Made by a program: the position numbers and the translations under genes
DNA from: Desulfurococcales archaeon
Lineage (GTDB): Archaea > Thermoproteota > Thermoprotei_A > Sulfolobales > Fervidicoccaceae
Assembly: GCA_027048265.1 (NCBI GenBank)
Contig: JALTXS010000016.1
Span: 1 to 6,335, forward strand
DNA: 6,335 nt
Direction of reading: 5' to 3'
Part shown: positions 1 to 5,587 of the stretch, piece after piece
How positions within the stretch are numbered: the first letter of the stretch is position 1
Layout of the letters: every line of letters starts with the position of its first letter
Notes under the pieces: model-generated
Seen by the model: only the letters and a program-made list of their open reading frames with translations
Database searches by the model: none
Told to the model about the DNA's origin: nothing

Positions 1-1379
1 TCCTCGGGTATGGGTACGCTTACTAGCAGGTTTTGGGTGTATCCTCCCTTGGCAACTATCTTAACCTTCAGGGTGTTCCCAGTGTAGTCACCCTGCACCA
101 CTATGGGTACCTCGGCCGTGGCCCCCTTGCCCTCAAGCGTCGTGTTCAGGGGAATGGCTTCTATCAGGGTATTGTCGCTGTATGAGTAAACATATGCCTG
201 TGCGAGCTCCAGCGTCCTCCCTCCGGCGTTAACAACATACACCGTGAGGAGGGTTAACTGCCTTGACTGGGGGGAGGCATAGGAGGACGCATGGGGCTCA
301 GGGTCGTAGAAAGGCCTGACCCTGACCCACTCGTGCTGGCCAGCACCCGCGTACAGCGCATCTATGACACCCACATAGCCGTGGTAGTCTCCGGTCTTGC
401 TGTAGGCAACTTGCCAGTTCTTGCAGTCCAGAGCAACCCACGTCTTATACGTGTTACCATTCTTGCTAATCCTCAAGCACATGTCGGTATCCCCGCCTGT
501 AGCTATGCCTGTATTCTCACCCGCCCATGCGCTGGAGGAACCATCGCTGTCTCGCCACATTGTTGTCATGTGCGTGGCGCCGCCATCGTATAGGAACGCT
601 ATATGTCTCGAGTTTGCGCTCAGACTCGCCCTCAGCGAGAAGAATCTCTCATACTGGTTTCCAGGCGTTATCACATGTGTTTCGGCAGCATAGTTGTCGG
701 AGAGCGGGACCGCGGCGAAGGCCCCAGAACCCCCATCGCTGGCGAACCAGAAATACCCGCTGTTGGCACTATCAACTAGGAGCCGGCCTCCAGTGACGCT
801 TGCTGTCCCCGAACCATCGTAGTGTACCACATTCCACAGGCTGGTGTCGAGGCTGCCTGTCTCGAAGTCGTCGAAGAGTGGGAAGACCTTCCGGGGATCA
901 TTGTTGCTCGAGTAAGGGTTGGTTTCACCCCCGTACCACATGTAGATTTCACTGTTTCCAGGCGGCAGTCGCGGTACTTTCACCCATACCGTGGAAGTGT
1001 TGGCAACGGGGTCGAAATCCTCCACGTAGAAGTAGAGGGGCTGCCTCCCTAGGCTGTCCTCTGTGAAGAACATGTTACTCGCGCTTAGCAGCACCCATTC
1101 CGAGACAGGTAGGACGGTTGTGTTGAGCTCCAGCTTCACTGCGTAGTTTGTTATCTCAGAGGGATGGGGGTTATTTATGGTGATTTTCACATTTTTCCCG
1201 CTGAATCCCAGGGCGCTTCCCGCTGGAGCCTTGAACCTTTTTACACTAAGTCCTCCAGCCTGCTTACCCTCTGTGCCGGTTTCAATAACTGTATCGTAGA
1301 TGAGGAAGGAGGACAGTATCGTCACCACTATCAGCATCAGAGTGGCTGTAACGTAGGAAACGGCCCTTCTACTCCCCAT
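1..1379 (-). CDS. DUF2341 pilin-like surface protein A (3' end cut by window edge)
   Basis: I read an unbroken frame of 459 codons from the ATG at 1379 to the left edge with no stop. The paralogs in this window have 458 and 470 residues, so only a few residues are probably missing. Residues 1-6 (MGSRRA) are a short basic leader and residues 7-28 a hydrophobic helix, as in archaeal type IV pilins, where PibD-type peptidases cut after a basic residue plus Ala/Gly. The DUF2341 hallmarks follow: YFYVEDFD (116-123), VWVKVPRLPPG (131-141), IYMWYGG (145-151) and FPLFDDFE (166-173). A lectin-like beta region (about 176-362) ends in EWVRVRPFYDPEP, then comes a C-terminal beta domain. Two cysteines (301, 319) and three N-glycosylation sequons (N86, N127, N412) fit an extracellular protein. 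Surface anchoring or a minor-pilin role is inferred; the ligand is unknown. The start is supported by GGTG six bases upstream. Confidence 0.9.
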   Translation of the reverse strand, partial: MGSRRAVSYVTATLMLIVVTILSSFLIYDTVIETGTEGKQAGGLSVKRFKAPAGSALGFSGKNVKITINNPHPSEITNYAVKLELNTTVLPVSEWVLLSASNMFFTEDSLGRQPLYFYVEDFDPVANTSTVWVKVPRLPPGNSEIYMWYGGETNPYSSNNDPRKVFPLFDDFETGSLDTSLWNVVHYDGSGTASVTGGRLLVDSANSGYFWFASDGGSGAFAAVPLSDNYAAETHVITPGNQYERFFSLRASLSANSRHIAFLYDGGATHMTTMWRDSDGSSSAWAGENTGIATGGDTDMCLRISKNGNTYKTWVALDCKNWQVAYSKTGDYHGYVGVIDALYAGAGQHEWVRVRPFYDPEPHASSYASPQSRQLTLLTVYVVNAGGRTLELAQAYVYSYSDNTLIEAIPLNTTLEGKGATAEVPIVVQGDYTGNTLKVKIVAKGGYTQNLLVSVPIPE

Positions 1380-1385
1380 GTATAG

Positions 1386-1389
1386 CACC
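1386..1389 (-). promoter_or_regulatory. Shine-Dalgarno GGTG for protein A
   Basis: On the minus strand GGTG lies six bases before the ATG at 1379, matching the usual archaeal anti-SD core. It favours this ATG over an in-frame GTG three codons upstream, which overlaps the SD itself. Confidence 0.65.
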
Positions 1390-1416
1390 TTGTATTTGCC
1401 TGGTTTCTTATGATTC

Positions 1417-1460
1417 GTTATTTACATAGACTATGTAAATTTGGTATGGTATTTATTTAT
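1417..1460 (-). promoter_or_regulatory. Candidate promoter of protein A
   Basis: Two TATA-like stretches are visible on the minus strand. ATAAATAAAT at 1460-1451 would start transcription near 1430, the middle of the palindrome. TAAATAAC around 1437-1418 would start it near 1400 and leave a leader of about 20 bases carrying the GGTG. Either way the palindrome at 1420-1440 sits where a bound regulator would block initiation. Which box is used cannot be decided from sequence. Confidence 0.4.
1420..1440. repeat. Perfect 21-bp palindrome, putative operator
   Basis: The arms ATTTACATAG (1420-1429) and CTATGTAAAT (1431-1440) are exact reverse complements around one central base. A further half-site, ATTTACAT, occurs at 1476-1483. 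The short single-base centre argues against an RNA hairpin and for a site bound by a dimeric DNA-binding protein. It lies between divergent genes, closer to the minus-strand gene, and overlaps its likely promoter. The regulator is unknown. Confidence 0.55.
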
Positions 1461-1748
1461 TACAGAAGTGCCCGTATTTACATGAAAAACAAATAAAAAT
1501 ACAGAAAACATTCATCTACATAATCTAGCGCCTAAGGAACCATATATGCACTACCATATAAAGACCAGCAAAGCCAAGCCCATTAGACCAACCCGGAAAC
1601 ACGAAAACATACATCTTCCATAGCAGCTATCCTGTAAAACCCCGTCAAGATGCGTAAATAATGTTAAAAACAACATCATCATAAAACAAGATACCTATCT
1701 CCCATAACAAAAAACAGAAAACCCGAACAGCATCGTCCCGTATACAAA

Positions 1749-1753
1749 GGGTG
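1749..1753 (+). promoter_or_regulatory. Shine-Dalgarno GGGTG for protein B
   Basis: GGGTG ends seven bases before the TTG at 1761. An in-frame TGA lies two codons upstream of that TTG (1755-1757), so no earlier start is possible. The next usable starts fall inside or after the hydrophobic helix. This fixes TTG as the start codon. Confidence 0.7.
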
Positions 1754-1760
1754 CTGAACC

Positions 1761-3137
1761 TTGTCAACAATTACGACCCCATCAAACCCCGCCATTAGCC
1801 CCCTCTTCGCAGTGGTTCTCCTAATTATGGTAGCCTTGGGAGCCTCACTCATACTCTACTCTGTTTACGAGGACCTGCTTCCAAGCGAGCAGGAGGTAGG
1901 CGAGGCAGAGAGGGGACAGATGGCGCTAAAGGTGGACACGGGCCGCTCCTACTCCTCTTGGGCTCTCGAGATAAACGTCACCAATCCACACACAACTACT
2001 CTTACCGGATACCAGGTAAGGGTCTATCTAGACGCCATGAACTTCCAGAACTGGAGCCTCCTCTCCCCCGAGCGAGTCTATTTCACCCTGGACCCAGAGG
2101 GCAACGCACCGCTCCCCTACTGGGTAGAAGAGTTTGACTCCACGGTACAAAAAGCAGTCTTCTGGGTAAAGGTTCCCAACATACCCGCTGGGGGGAATAC
2201 AACAATATACATGTGGCTCGCCCCCCACAACGCCTACCCTGAGTACAACGACCCAAGCCAGGTCTTTATCATCTTTGATGATTTTGATAGCATCAATACC
2301 GCGTTCTGGAGTACTACATACGCTACAAGCTATACACTATCCAATGGAGTCCTTAGGATAAACGTGGGGGGCCTCACCCTCGCTAATCCCCTACCATTTA
2401 GGCTGCAGGACGGATACGCTGTTGAGACGAGGGTGCTGGTACACGAAGTCATCTTGTCCTATAGTGGCACCTTCCCGGAGTTTAGCTCAAGCCTTTCAAC
2501 CAGGAGCGGCAACGCTGATGGTGATGCAACGATTCTTTTCATGAGGAACGTTAACTCTGAAACAGCTACCCTCTGGGTGGGAGACGGTTCTACGACCAAT
2601 TACAACGTCTTTGTAGGAGGCCTCACATCACTGCCCACGGGAGAATGGCACGTCACGGGTGTGGGTGCGAACGCGACGGGCATGGCCGTATGGATGGATG
2701 ACCCCACGAACCCGCTTTATTCAAACAATGCCATATCATGGAACAAGGACATGAAGTACATAGTCCTAGGCGCGTTCCATGCTGCAGATGGAGGGTCAGG
2801 CTATGACATACAGGACACAAGCTACGACTGGATGAGGCTGAGGAAATGGGTCTTTCCCGAGCCCAGCGCCGTGCCCACGGGCAAGTGGATAAGGTCCACG
2901 ACTGTTGAGGTGTATGTGAGGAACATTGGGAAGGCAGCGGTGACGCTGGACCGTGTTTATGTGGAGGACTATGCCAACAAGACCCTACTCTACACGCGGG
3001 GCCTGGGGGCTACGCTTCCCGCGGGGGGCGTCGAGAAGATTGTTGCCTCATTCACGGGGGAGCACACGGGTAGCCTTCTCGTAACGGTTGTGAGCAAGGA
3101 GGGGACCAAGGCCCGGTTCGTCGCCCGGGCCGATTAG
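1761..3137 (+). CDS. DUF2341 pilin-like surface protein B
   Basis: A 458-residue protein with a TTG start. Residues 12-36 form a single hydrophobic helix of archaeal pilin type, followed by an acidic linker. DUF2341 hallmarks are PLPYWVEEFDS (117-127), VFWVKVPNIPAG (133-144), IYMW (149-152) and FIIFDDFD (169-176). Residues about 177-368 resemble a concanavalin/lectin-like beta sandwich ending in DWMRLRKWVFPEP, and 378-458 form a second beta-rich domain. There are no cysteines and five N-glycosylation sequons (N72, N97, N146, N304, N406). Unlike its two paralogs it has no Lys or Arg before residue 51, so the basic residue normally preceding a class III signal cleavage site is absent (NPA before ISPLF). 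It is transcribed divergently from protein A and converges on protein C, 31 bases away. Family assignment is firm; a surface-adhesin role is inferred. Confidence 0.93.
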   Translation: MSTITTPSNPAISPLFAVVLLIMVALGASLILYSVYEDLLPSEQEVGEAERGQMALKVDTGRSYSSWALEINVTNPHTTTLTGYQVRVYLDAMNFQNWSLLSPERVYFTLDPEGNAPLPYWVEEFDSTVQKAVFWVKVPNIPAGGNTTIYMWLAPHNAYPEYNDPSQVFIIFDDFDSINTAFWSTTYATSYTLSNGVLRINVGGLTLANPLPFRLQDGYAVETRVLVHEVILSYSGTFPEFSSSLSTRSGNADGDATILFMRNVNSETATLWVGDGSTTNYNVFVGGLTSLPTGEWHVTGVGANATGMAVWMDDPTNPLYSNNAISWNKDMKYIVLGAFHAADGGSGYDIQDTSYDWMRLRKWVFPEPSAVPTGKWIRSTTVEVYVRNIGKAAVTLDRVYVEDYANKTLLYTRGLGATLPAGGVEKIVASFTGEHTGSLLVTVVSKEGTKARFVARAD

Positions 3138-3168
3138 GACGTTTAGGCGACACCTGGTCTTCTTCATG

Positions 3169-4581
3169 TCATCCGGTTTTTCTCATAGACACGACCTCTT
3201 CCAGCGATAGTCCTTGTTTTGTGGCTATTTTGACGCGGAGAAACCCGCTGTGGGTCTGGTTGAGCCCTACATCTAGGGTTGTCTGCCTTCCTGGGGGGAG
3301 GCTCTGGCTGAGGGGGTATTCTGCCAGGAGGGCCTCGGTTTCCAGGTCCCACAGGTATATGTGGCTGAGGTCTAGGGGTTCGGCTCCAGTGTTGTAGATT
3401 CTCAATCTTATGAAGGACATGTTTCCCACGGGTGGGGGGAGCAGTATTGTGGGCTCGGGGTCCACGTACTTTCGGAGGATTATCTGGTCCACGCAGTAGT
3501 TGTAGCCTCCGAACACGTAGACGTTGGTGAAGCTCGTGTAGGTAGTGTCCGAGACGCTGAGGCTTCCCATTAGGTCGCCGGTCTTGTTGTACCTCTCCAC
3601 GACAATGGTTCCACCAGGGAGTATTTTGAGGACGCCCCGATACCACTCATTCACGATATCGGGAGGGTTTGGGGAGAAGGTGGACACGTTGTTATAGGAG
3701 ACCCTCTTGTCAAAAACCAGCTGTGCTGCCTGATGCCAGTAGCCCCAGCCGTAACCGTTGCCCGAGTCGTCTATGAGGCCAATCCTGTCTACTGTTCCTG
3801 CTGTCGGAGTGGGTGGGGGCCAGGGCCTGTATAACCATGCTTCGAGGTATAGTCCTGTGTTTGCTATGCCTACAGGCGATGGGAGGGGTTTGTAGGCCCC
3901 GTTGGGGTCGTTGTCCTCGGTCTTATTGAGGCCCAGGACGCCCCGGTAGGCGCAGGCAGGGTCGTGGAAGACCCTCCCCAGCCCGTTGCCATCCGGGTCA
4001 TATGTGATGGCGCCTATCCAGTCGAGGCCTACTCCGCCTTGCTCTGCGTCCTCGTAGAAGAGGAAGACCTTGTGGGGGTCGTGGTAGGTGTTGTAGGGGT
4101 TAGTGTTATTGTACATGAGGTAGATTGTAATGGTCCCCAGGGCGGGTATGTGGGGGACCTTGACCCAGAGGATTGCCTTCTGAGCGGTGACGTTGAACTC
4201 CTCGAACCAGTAGGGAAGGGGGGATATTATCCCGGTGGTGTTCTCCACCACGGCTATGTTGCCGGGCGTCACGCTGGGCCAGTCGTTAAAAGTGGTGAGG
4301 TTCAGCTCTATCCTTACACTGTAGTCGCTGAGGTTCTGGGCAACGTTGTTCACAATGGTTATGTTCTTCGCCCGGTAGTAGGTGGGGATAACCACCTCGA
4401 CCCGTGCGTCTAGGCGGCCGAGGCGGGAGAGGGGCTCCTCGGCGGGCGGTGGGACCTGCTCCTGGATGTAAACGTAGAGGACAACAACTGCTACTAACGT
4501 TATTGCCATGAGCAGAATGGCCGCCAGTATGGGCGGGACAGCTTTAACACTACGTGAAGCTATCTCCCAGCCCCTCCCCAA
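3169..4581 (-). CDS. DUF2341 pilin-like surface protein C
   Basis: A 470-residue protein read from TTG at 4581, the only standard start between the in-frame stop at 4614 and the helix. It has the clearest class III signal of the three: SVKA (11-14) before VPPILAAILL, with the hydrophobic helix at 15-38. PibD-type peptidases cleave after such Lys-Ala pairs. DUF2341 hallmarks are PLPYWFEEFN (121-130), ILWVKVPHIPALG (137-149), IYLMYNNTNPY (153-163) and FLFYEDAE (173-180). A lectin-like region (about 181-377) ends in DQIILRKYVDPEP, followed by a C-terminal beta domain. Cys210 and Cys363 could pair. About ten N-glycosylation sequons (N73, N83, N94, N114, N130, N158, N298, N332, N387, N441) strongly suggest an exposed glycoprotein. 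The start region is unusual: the well-placed SD and ATG upstream are out of frame, so initiation at TTG, a -1 frameshift or an indel are all open. Confidence 0.9.
   Translation of the reverse strand: MGRGWEIASRSVKAVPPILAAILLMAITLVAVVVLYVYIQEQVPPPAEEPLSRLGRLDARVEVVIPTYYRAKNITIVNNVAQNLSDYSVRIELNLTTFNDWPSVTPGNIAVVENTTGIISPLPYWFEEFNVTAQKAILWVKVPHIPALGTITIYLMYNNTNPYNTYHDPHKVFLFYEDAEQGGVGLDWIGAITYDPDGNGLGRVFHDPACAYRGVLGLNKTEDNDPNGAYKPLPSPVGIANTGLYLEAWLYRPWPPPTPTAGTVDRIGLIDDSGNGYGWGYWHQAAQLVFDKRVSYNNVSTFSPNPPDIVNEWYRGVLKILPGGTIVVERYNKTGDLMGSLSVSDTTYTSFTNVYVFGGYNYCVDQIILRKYVDPEPTILLPPPVGNMSFIRLRIYNTGAEPLDLSHIYLWDLETEALLAEYPLSQSLPPGRQTTLDVGLNQTHSGFLRVKIATKQGLSLEEVVSMRKTG
3174..3181 (+). terminator. 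Possible T-tract terminator after protein B
   Basis: About 40 bases after the stop of protein B the plus strand has CGGTTTTT, inside the 3' end of the convergent gene. Archaeal polymerases can stop at T tracts without a hairpin. The tract is short and no stem is evident, so this is tentative. Confidence 0.25.
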
Positions 4582-4608
4582 CCCTTTGCCATATAGTCTA
4601 ACACCTCC
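4560..4608 (-). other. SD plus ATG mini-ORF in a different frame at the start of protein C
   Basis: On the minus strand GGAGGTG (4608-4602) lies nine bases before an ATG at 4592, the best initiation signal in the window. That ATG opens only ten codons (MAKGWGGAGR) and stops at TAG 4562-4560, overlapping the start of protein C in another frame. Codons two to four read GCA AAG GGT and contain the heptamer A AAG GGT, a standard -1 slippery pattern. A slip there continues exactly at TTG 4581 in the frame of protein C. The mini-ORF could be a leader peptide, an indel artefact or the true N-terminus reached by frameshifting. Confidence 0.5.
4566..4584 (-). promoter_or_regulatory. G-quadruplex motif over the start codon of protein C
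   Basis: The coding (minus) strand reads GGGTTGGGGAGGGGCTGGG, four G runs of three or four with loops of two, one and two bases, which meets the usual quadruplex rule. It includes the TTG start codon at 4581. In mRNA it could hide the start or stall ribosomes. Whether it folds in the cell is unknown. Confidence 0.5.
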
Positions 4609-4650
4609 ACGTTAAATAACTGCCGTGTCCATGGACTCTGGGCATGAGTG

Positions 4651-4657
4651 TTTATTT
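4651..4657 (-). promoter_or_regulatory. Candidate TATA box for protein C
   Basis: The minus strand has AAATAAA preceded by purine-rich AAGG, resembling a BRE plus TATA element. Transcription would start near 4628 and the leader would include the GGAGGTG at 4608-4602. A second AT stretch (TTATTTAA, about 4619-4612) would start near 4590 and leave the SD out of the transcript, giving an almost leaderless mRNA. Confidence 0.4.
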
Positions 4658-4814
4658 CCTTAGTAGAGATGATTATCAACGATTAGTTATTGGAGAGGAC
4701 ATGTGCTCATGCAAGTGTCTGGGGTACGCAGTTTACTGCGGGTTACTGTCTCTCCTTTTGTGTGGTGTTCTCTCTCTACCTTCCGTATCCTTACCTGGGA
4801 GCGTTTTAGCCATG

Positions 4815-4822
4815 TTTTTATG
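4815..4822 (+). promoter_or_regulatory. Candidate TATA box for the antitoxin gene
   Basis: TTTTTATG is centred about 26 bases before 4844, the usual archaeal distance to the transcription start. Transcription starting there would either be leaderless from ATG 4844 or give a 15-base leader with GGTGA before ATG 4859. Upstream, 4660-4814 holds a pyrimidine-rich stretch and a small palindrome at 4727-4740 (CGCAGT, two bases, ACTGCG), but no gene I can support. Confidence 0.4.
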
Positions 4823-4858
4823 CATTGCATACAAAACGTACCCATGGTGAAGCCTCTA

Positions 4859-5104
4859 ATGGAGTACACGAGCATAAGGGTCCGAAGGGAGACGAGGGAG
4901 CTCCTCGAAAAGACACTAATAGACCTAGAGGCCAGGCTTGGAAGGCGACTAGACTACGATGACGTGATACGCATCCTAGCACAGAGGGCTCGGGGCAAGC
5001 CTGAGTTGCTCATGCTCCTCACGCAGAACCCCGTCAAGGAAAATGACACGGATAAGGCGCAGAGACTACTCCGGAGAGAGAGGGAGAGGGACACTCGGCT
5101 TTGA
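4859..5104 (+). CDS. Ribbon-helix-helix antitoxin, VapB-like
   Basis: An 81-residue protein. Residues 3-8 (YTSIRV) fit the DNA-contacting beta strand of a ribbon-helix-helix fold, followed by helix A (about 9-25) and helix B (about 34-45, DDVIRILAQRAR). A basic, highly charged tail (65-81) would be the usual toxin-binding and neutralising part. Such proteins pair with PIN-domain RNases and repress their own operon. The next gene, overlapping by four bases, starts like a PIN toxin, which supports this reading. I chose ATG 4859 because GGTGA (4846-4850) lies eight bases upstream; ATG 4844 in the same frame would add MVKPL and could be used by a leaderless transcript. The toxin looks broken, so this antitoxin may be orphaned or act on related toxins elsewhere. 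Exact family is inferred from pattern, not from a search. Confidence 0.72.
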   Translation: MEYTSIRVRRETRELLEKTLIDLEARLGRRLDYDDVIRILAQRARGKPELLMLLTQNPVKENDTDKAQRLLRRERERDTRL

Positions 5105-5262
5105 CCCTGTCCCACAAAGCATACGCCTTGGATGCCAGCGTGTTAGTCGAGCTGATGGCCGGGAGCAAGTTAGTCGAAAGCATAGTCAAGGTGCCTAGTA
5201 TCAAGAGAAAGCCCCCACATTGTTTCTTACCAGTCAACGAAAAGCCGTATATCATCCTATAG
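5101..5262 (+). pseudogene. Truncated PIN-domain toxin stub, VapC-like
   Basis: TTG at 5101 overlaps the stop of the antitoxin gene, a spacing typical of coupled vapBC pairs. The first 30 residues look like a PIN N-terminus: YALDASVLVELMAG carries the first catalytic Asp (11) and the conserved Glu (17), followed by the start of helix 2. After SKLVESIVK the sequence stops resembling the family and the frame ends at TAG after 53 codons, against about 130 in intact VapC. The remaining acidic residues needed to bind the metal are absent. It is therefore unlikely to be an active RNase. The break near 5190-5200 may be a deletion or insertion junction. It could also be a chance short frame, but the overlap and motif make that less likely. 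Confidence 0.55.
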
Positions 5263-5359
5263 TTCCTCGCGTGTGTAGCGCTATTGCAAGCTCGATTCAA
5301 GCGACTCTTCCAAACTCTTCTTCAGGGACCTTGGCCCCCTCCGCTGCATTCTTGGGCAA
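5252..5359 (-). pseudogene. Possible decayed UPF0175-like antitoxin fragment
   Basis: In one minus-strand frame, 5359-5252, the translation reads LPKNAAEGAKVPEEEFGRVA, then one TGA (5299-5297), then IELAIALHTRGTIG and a second TGA. Reading the first TGA as a mutated CGA gives a segment like the core of UPF0175 proteins (Pro-Glu-Glu, then ELAxxLxxxGxI). Those are small antitoxins or regulators linked to PIN toxins. The usual SLGKA segment does not follow in frame, though SLTGKK occurs in another frame near 5240-5223. It overlaps the tail of the VapC-like stub on the other strand. The similarity is short and from memory, so this is a weak call. Confidence 0.25.
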
Positions 5360-5507
5360 TTATATCGTGATGTATGGCTCGCCATGACTGGTTTTGTCCA
5401 CACTAGTTATCTCTTAAGATAGATAGTATAGTTAAGACGAAAAGGGAGAAGCTGCTAGAGGGCCTAACTTATAAGCAACTCTTTCAGGTATCTATGTATA
5501 TCTACGG

Positions 5508-5554
5508 GATTCTATATAGTTCTATAAAATAATGTTGGCAAGATATATAGAATC
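5508..5554. repeat. 11-bp inverted repeat upstream of pstS
   Basis: GATTCTATATA (5508-5518) and TATATAGAATC (5544-5554) are exact reverse complements 25 bases apart. A third copy of the core, TTCTATA, lies at 5520-5526, ten bases (about one helical turn) after the first at 5510-5516. Repeats around the TATA region of a phosphate-uptake gene suggest an operator for a phosphate-responsive regulator; that role is inferred. Confidence 0.5.
5520..5533 (+). promoter_or_regulatory. Candidate TATA box for pstS
   Basis: TTCTATAAAATAAT would place the transcription start near 5552 and give a leader of about 36 bases. The right arm of the inverted repeat (TATATAG, 5544-5550) is an alternative box with a leader near 16 bases. 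Only a weak SD (GGGAAGAGG) lies right before the ATG at 5588. Confidence 0.4.
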
Positions 5555-5587
5555 TTCTCAACCTTCAGGCTAATCACGGGAAGAGGC

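Larger units (their letters stand above)
1380..1760. other. AT-rich divergent intergenic region
   Basis: This 381-base stretch separates the two divergent surface-protein genes and is clearly richer in A and T than the genes. It holds the palindrome at 1420-1440 and its extra half-site, TATA-like stretches for both directions (for example ATATAAAG near 1556-1563 and TTAAAAAC near 1663-1670 on the plus strand), and a direct repeat ACCATATA near 1539-1560. Only trivial open frames of a few codons occur. I found no convincing RNA gene and could not place the plus-strand promoter with confidence. Confidence 0.6.
5263..5587. other. AT-rich intergenic strip between the toxin stub and pstS
   Basis: About 325 bases with no intact gene. 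The left part includes most of the possible UPF0175-like remnant on the minus strand. A plus-strand frame is open from 5407 to 5532 but has no usable early start codon, so I do not call it. The right part is very AT-rich, with the inverted repeat 5508-5554 and the likely pstS promoter. Confidence 0.6.

Noticed and set aside
291..1066. Several plus-strand frames of 76-100 codons opposite protein A
   Set aside because: All lie antisense to a continuous 459-codon gene with clear domain motifs, and none has an SD or recognisable product.
1655..1680. Small inverted repeat ATGTT/AACAT with a six-base loop
   Set aside because: Only five AT-rich pairs; expected by chance in this composition and unstable at high temperature.
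3164..3646. A 160-codon minus-strand frame overlapping the 3' part of protein C
   Set aside because: Shadow of protein C in another frame, rich in Pro, Arg and Gln with no domain pattern.
3964..4413. A 149-codon plus-strand frame antisense to protein C
   Set aside because: Its Val/Gly-rich composition is what the reverse complement of the real gene gives; no SD or family pattern.
4644..4850. A 68-codon plus-strand frame with several cysteines and hydrophobic stretches just upstream of the antitoxin gene
   Set aside because: No SD, low-complexity pyrimidine-rich composition, overlap with the promoter region and no family resemblance; a minus-strand frame of similar length lies over it. Conservation elsewhere would revive it.
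4703..4858. A 5' extension of the antitoxin frame to ATG 4703
   Set aside because: The added residues do not look like part of a ribbon-helix-helix protein and cross the likely TATA box; starts at 4844 or 4859 fit promoter and SD much better.
5407..5532. A plus-strand open stretch of 41 codons with a protein-like basic, amphipathic segment (KREKLLEGL)
   Set aside because: No ATG, GTG or TTG in its first two-thirds, no SD, and it runs into the AT-rich pstS promoter. It may be a remnant but cannot be supported as a gene.
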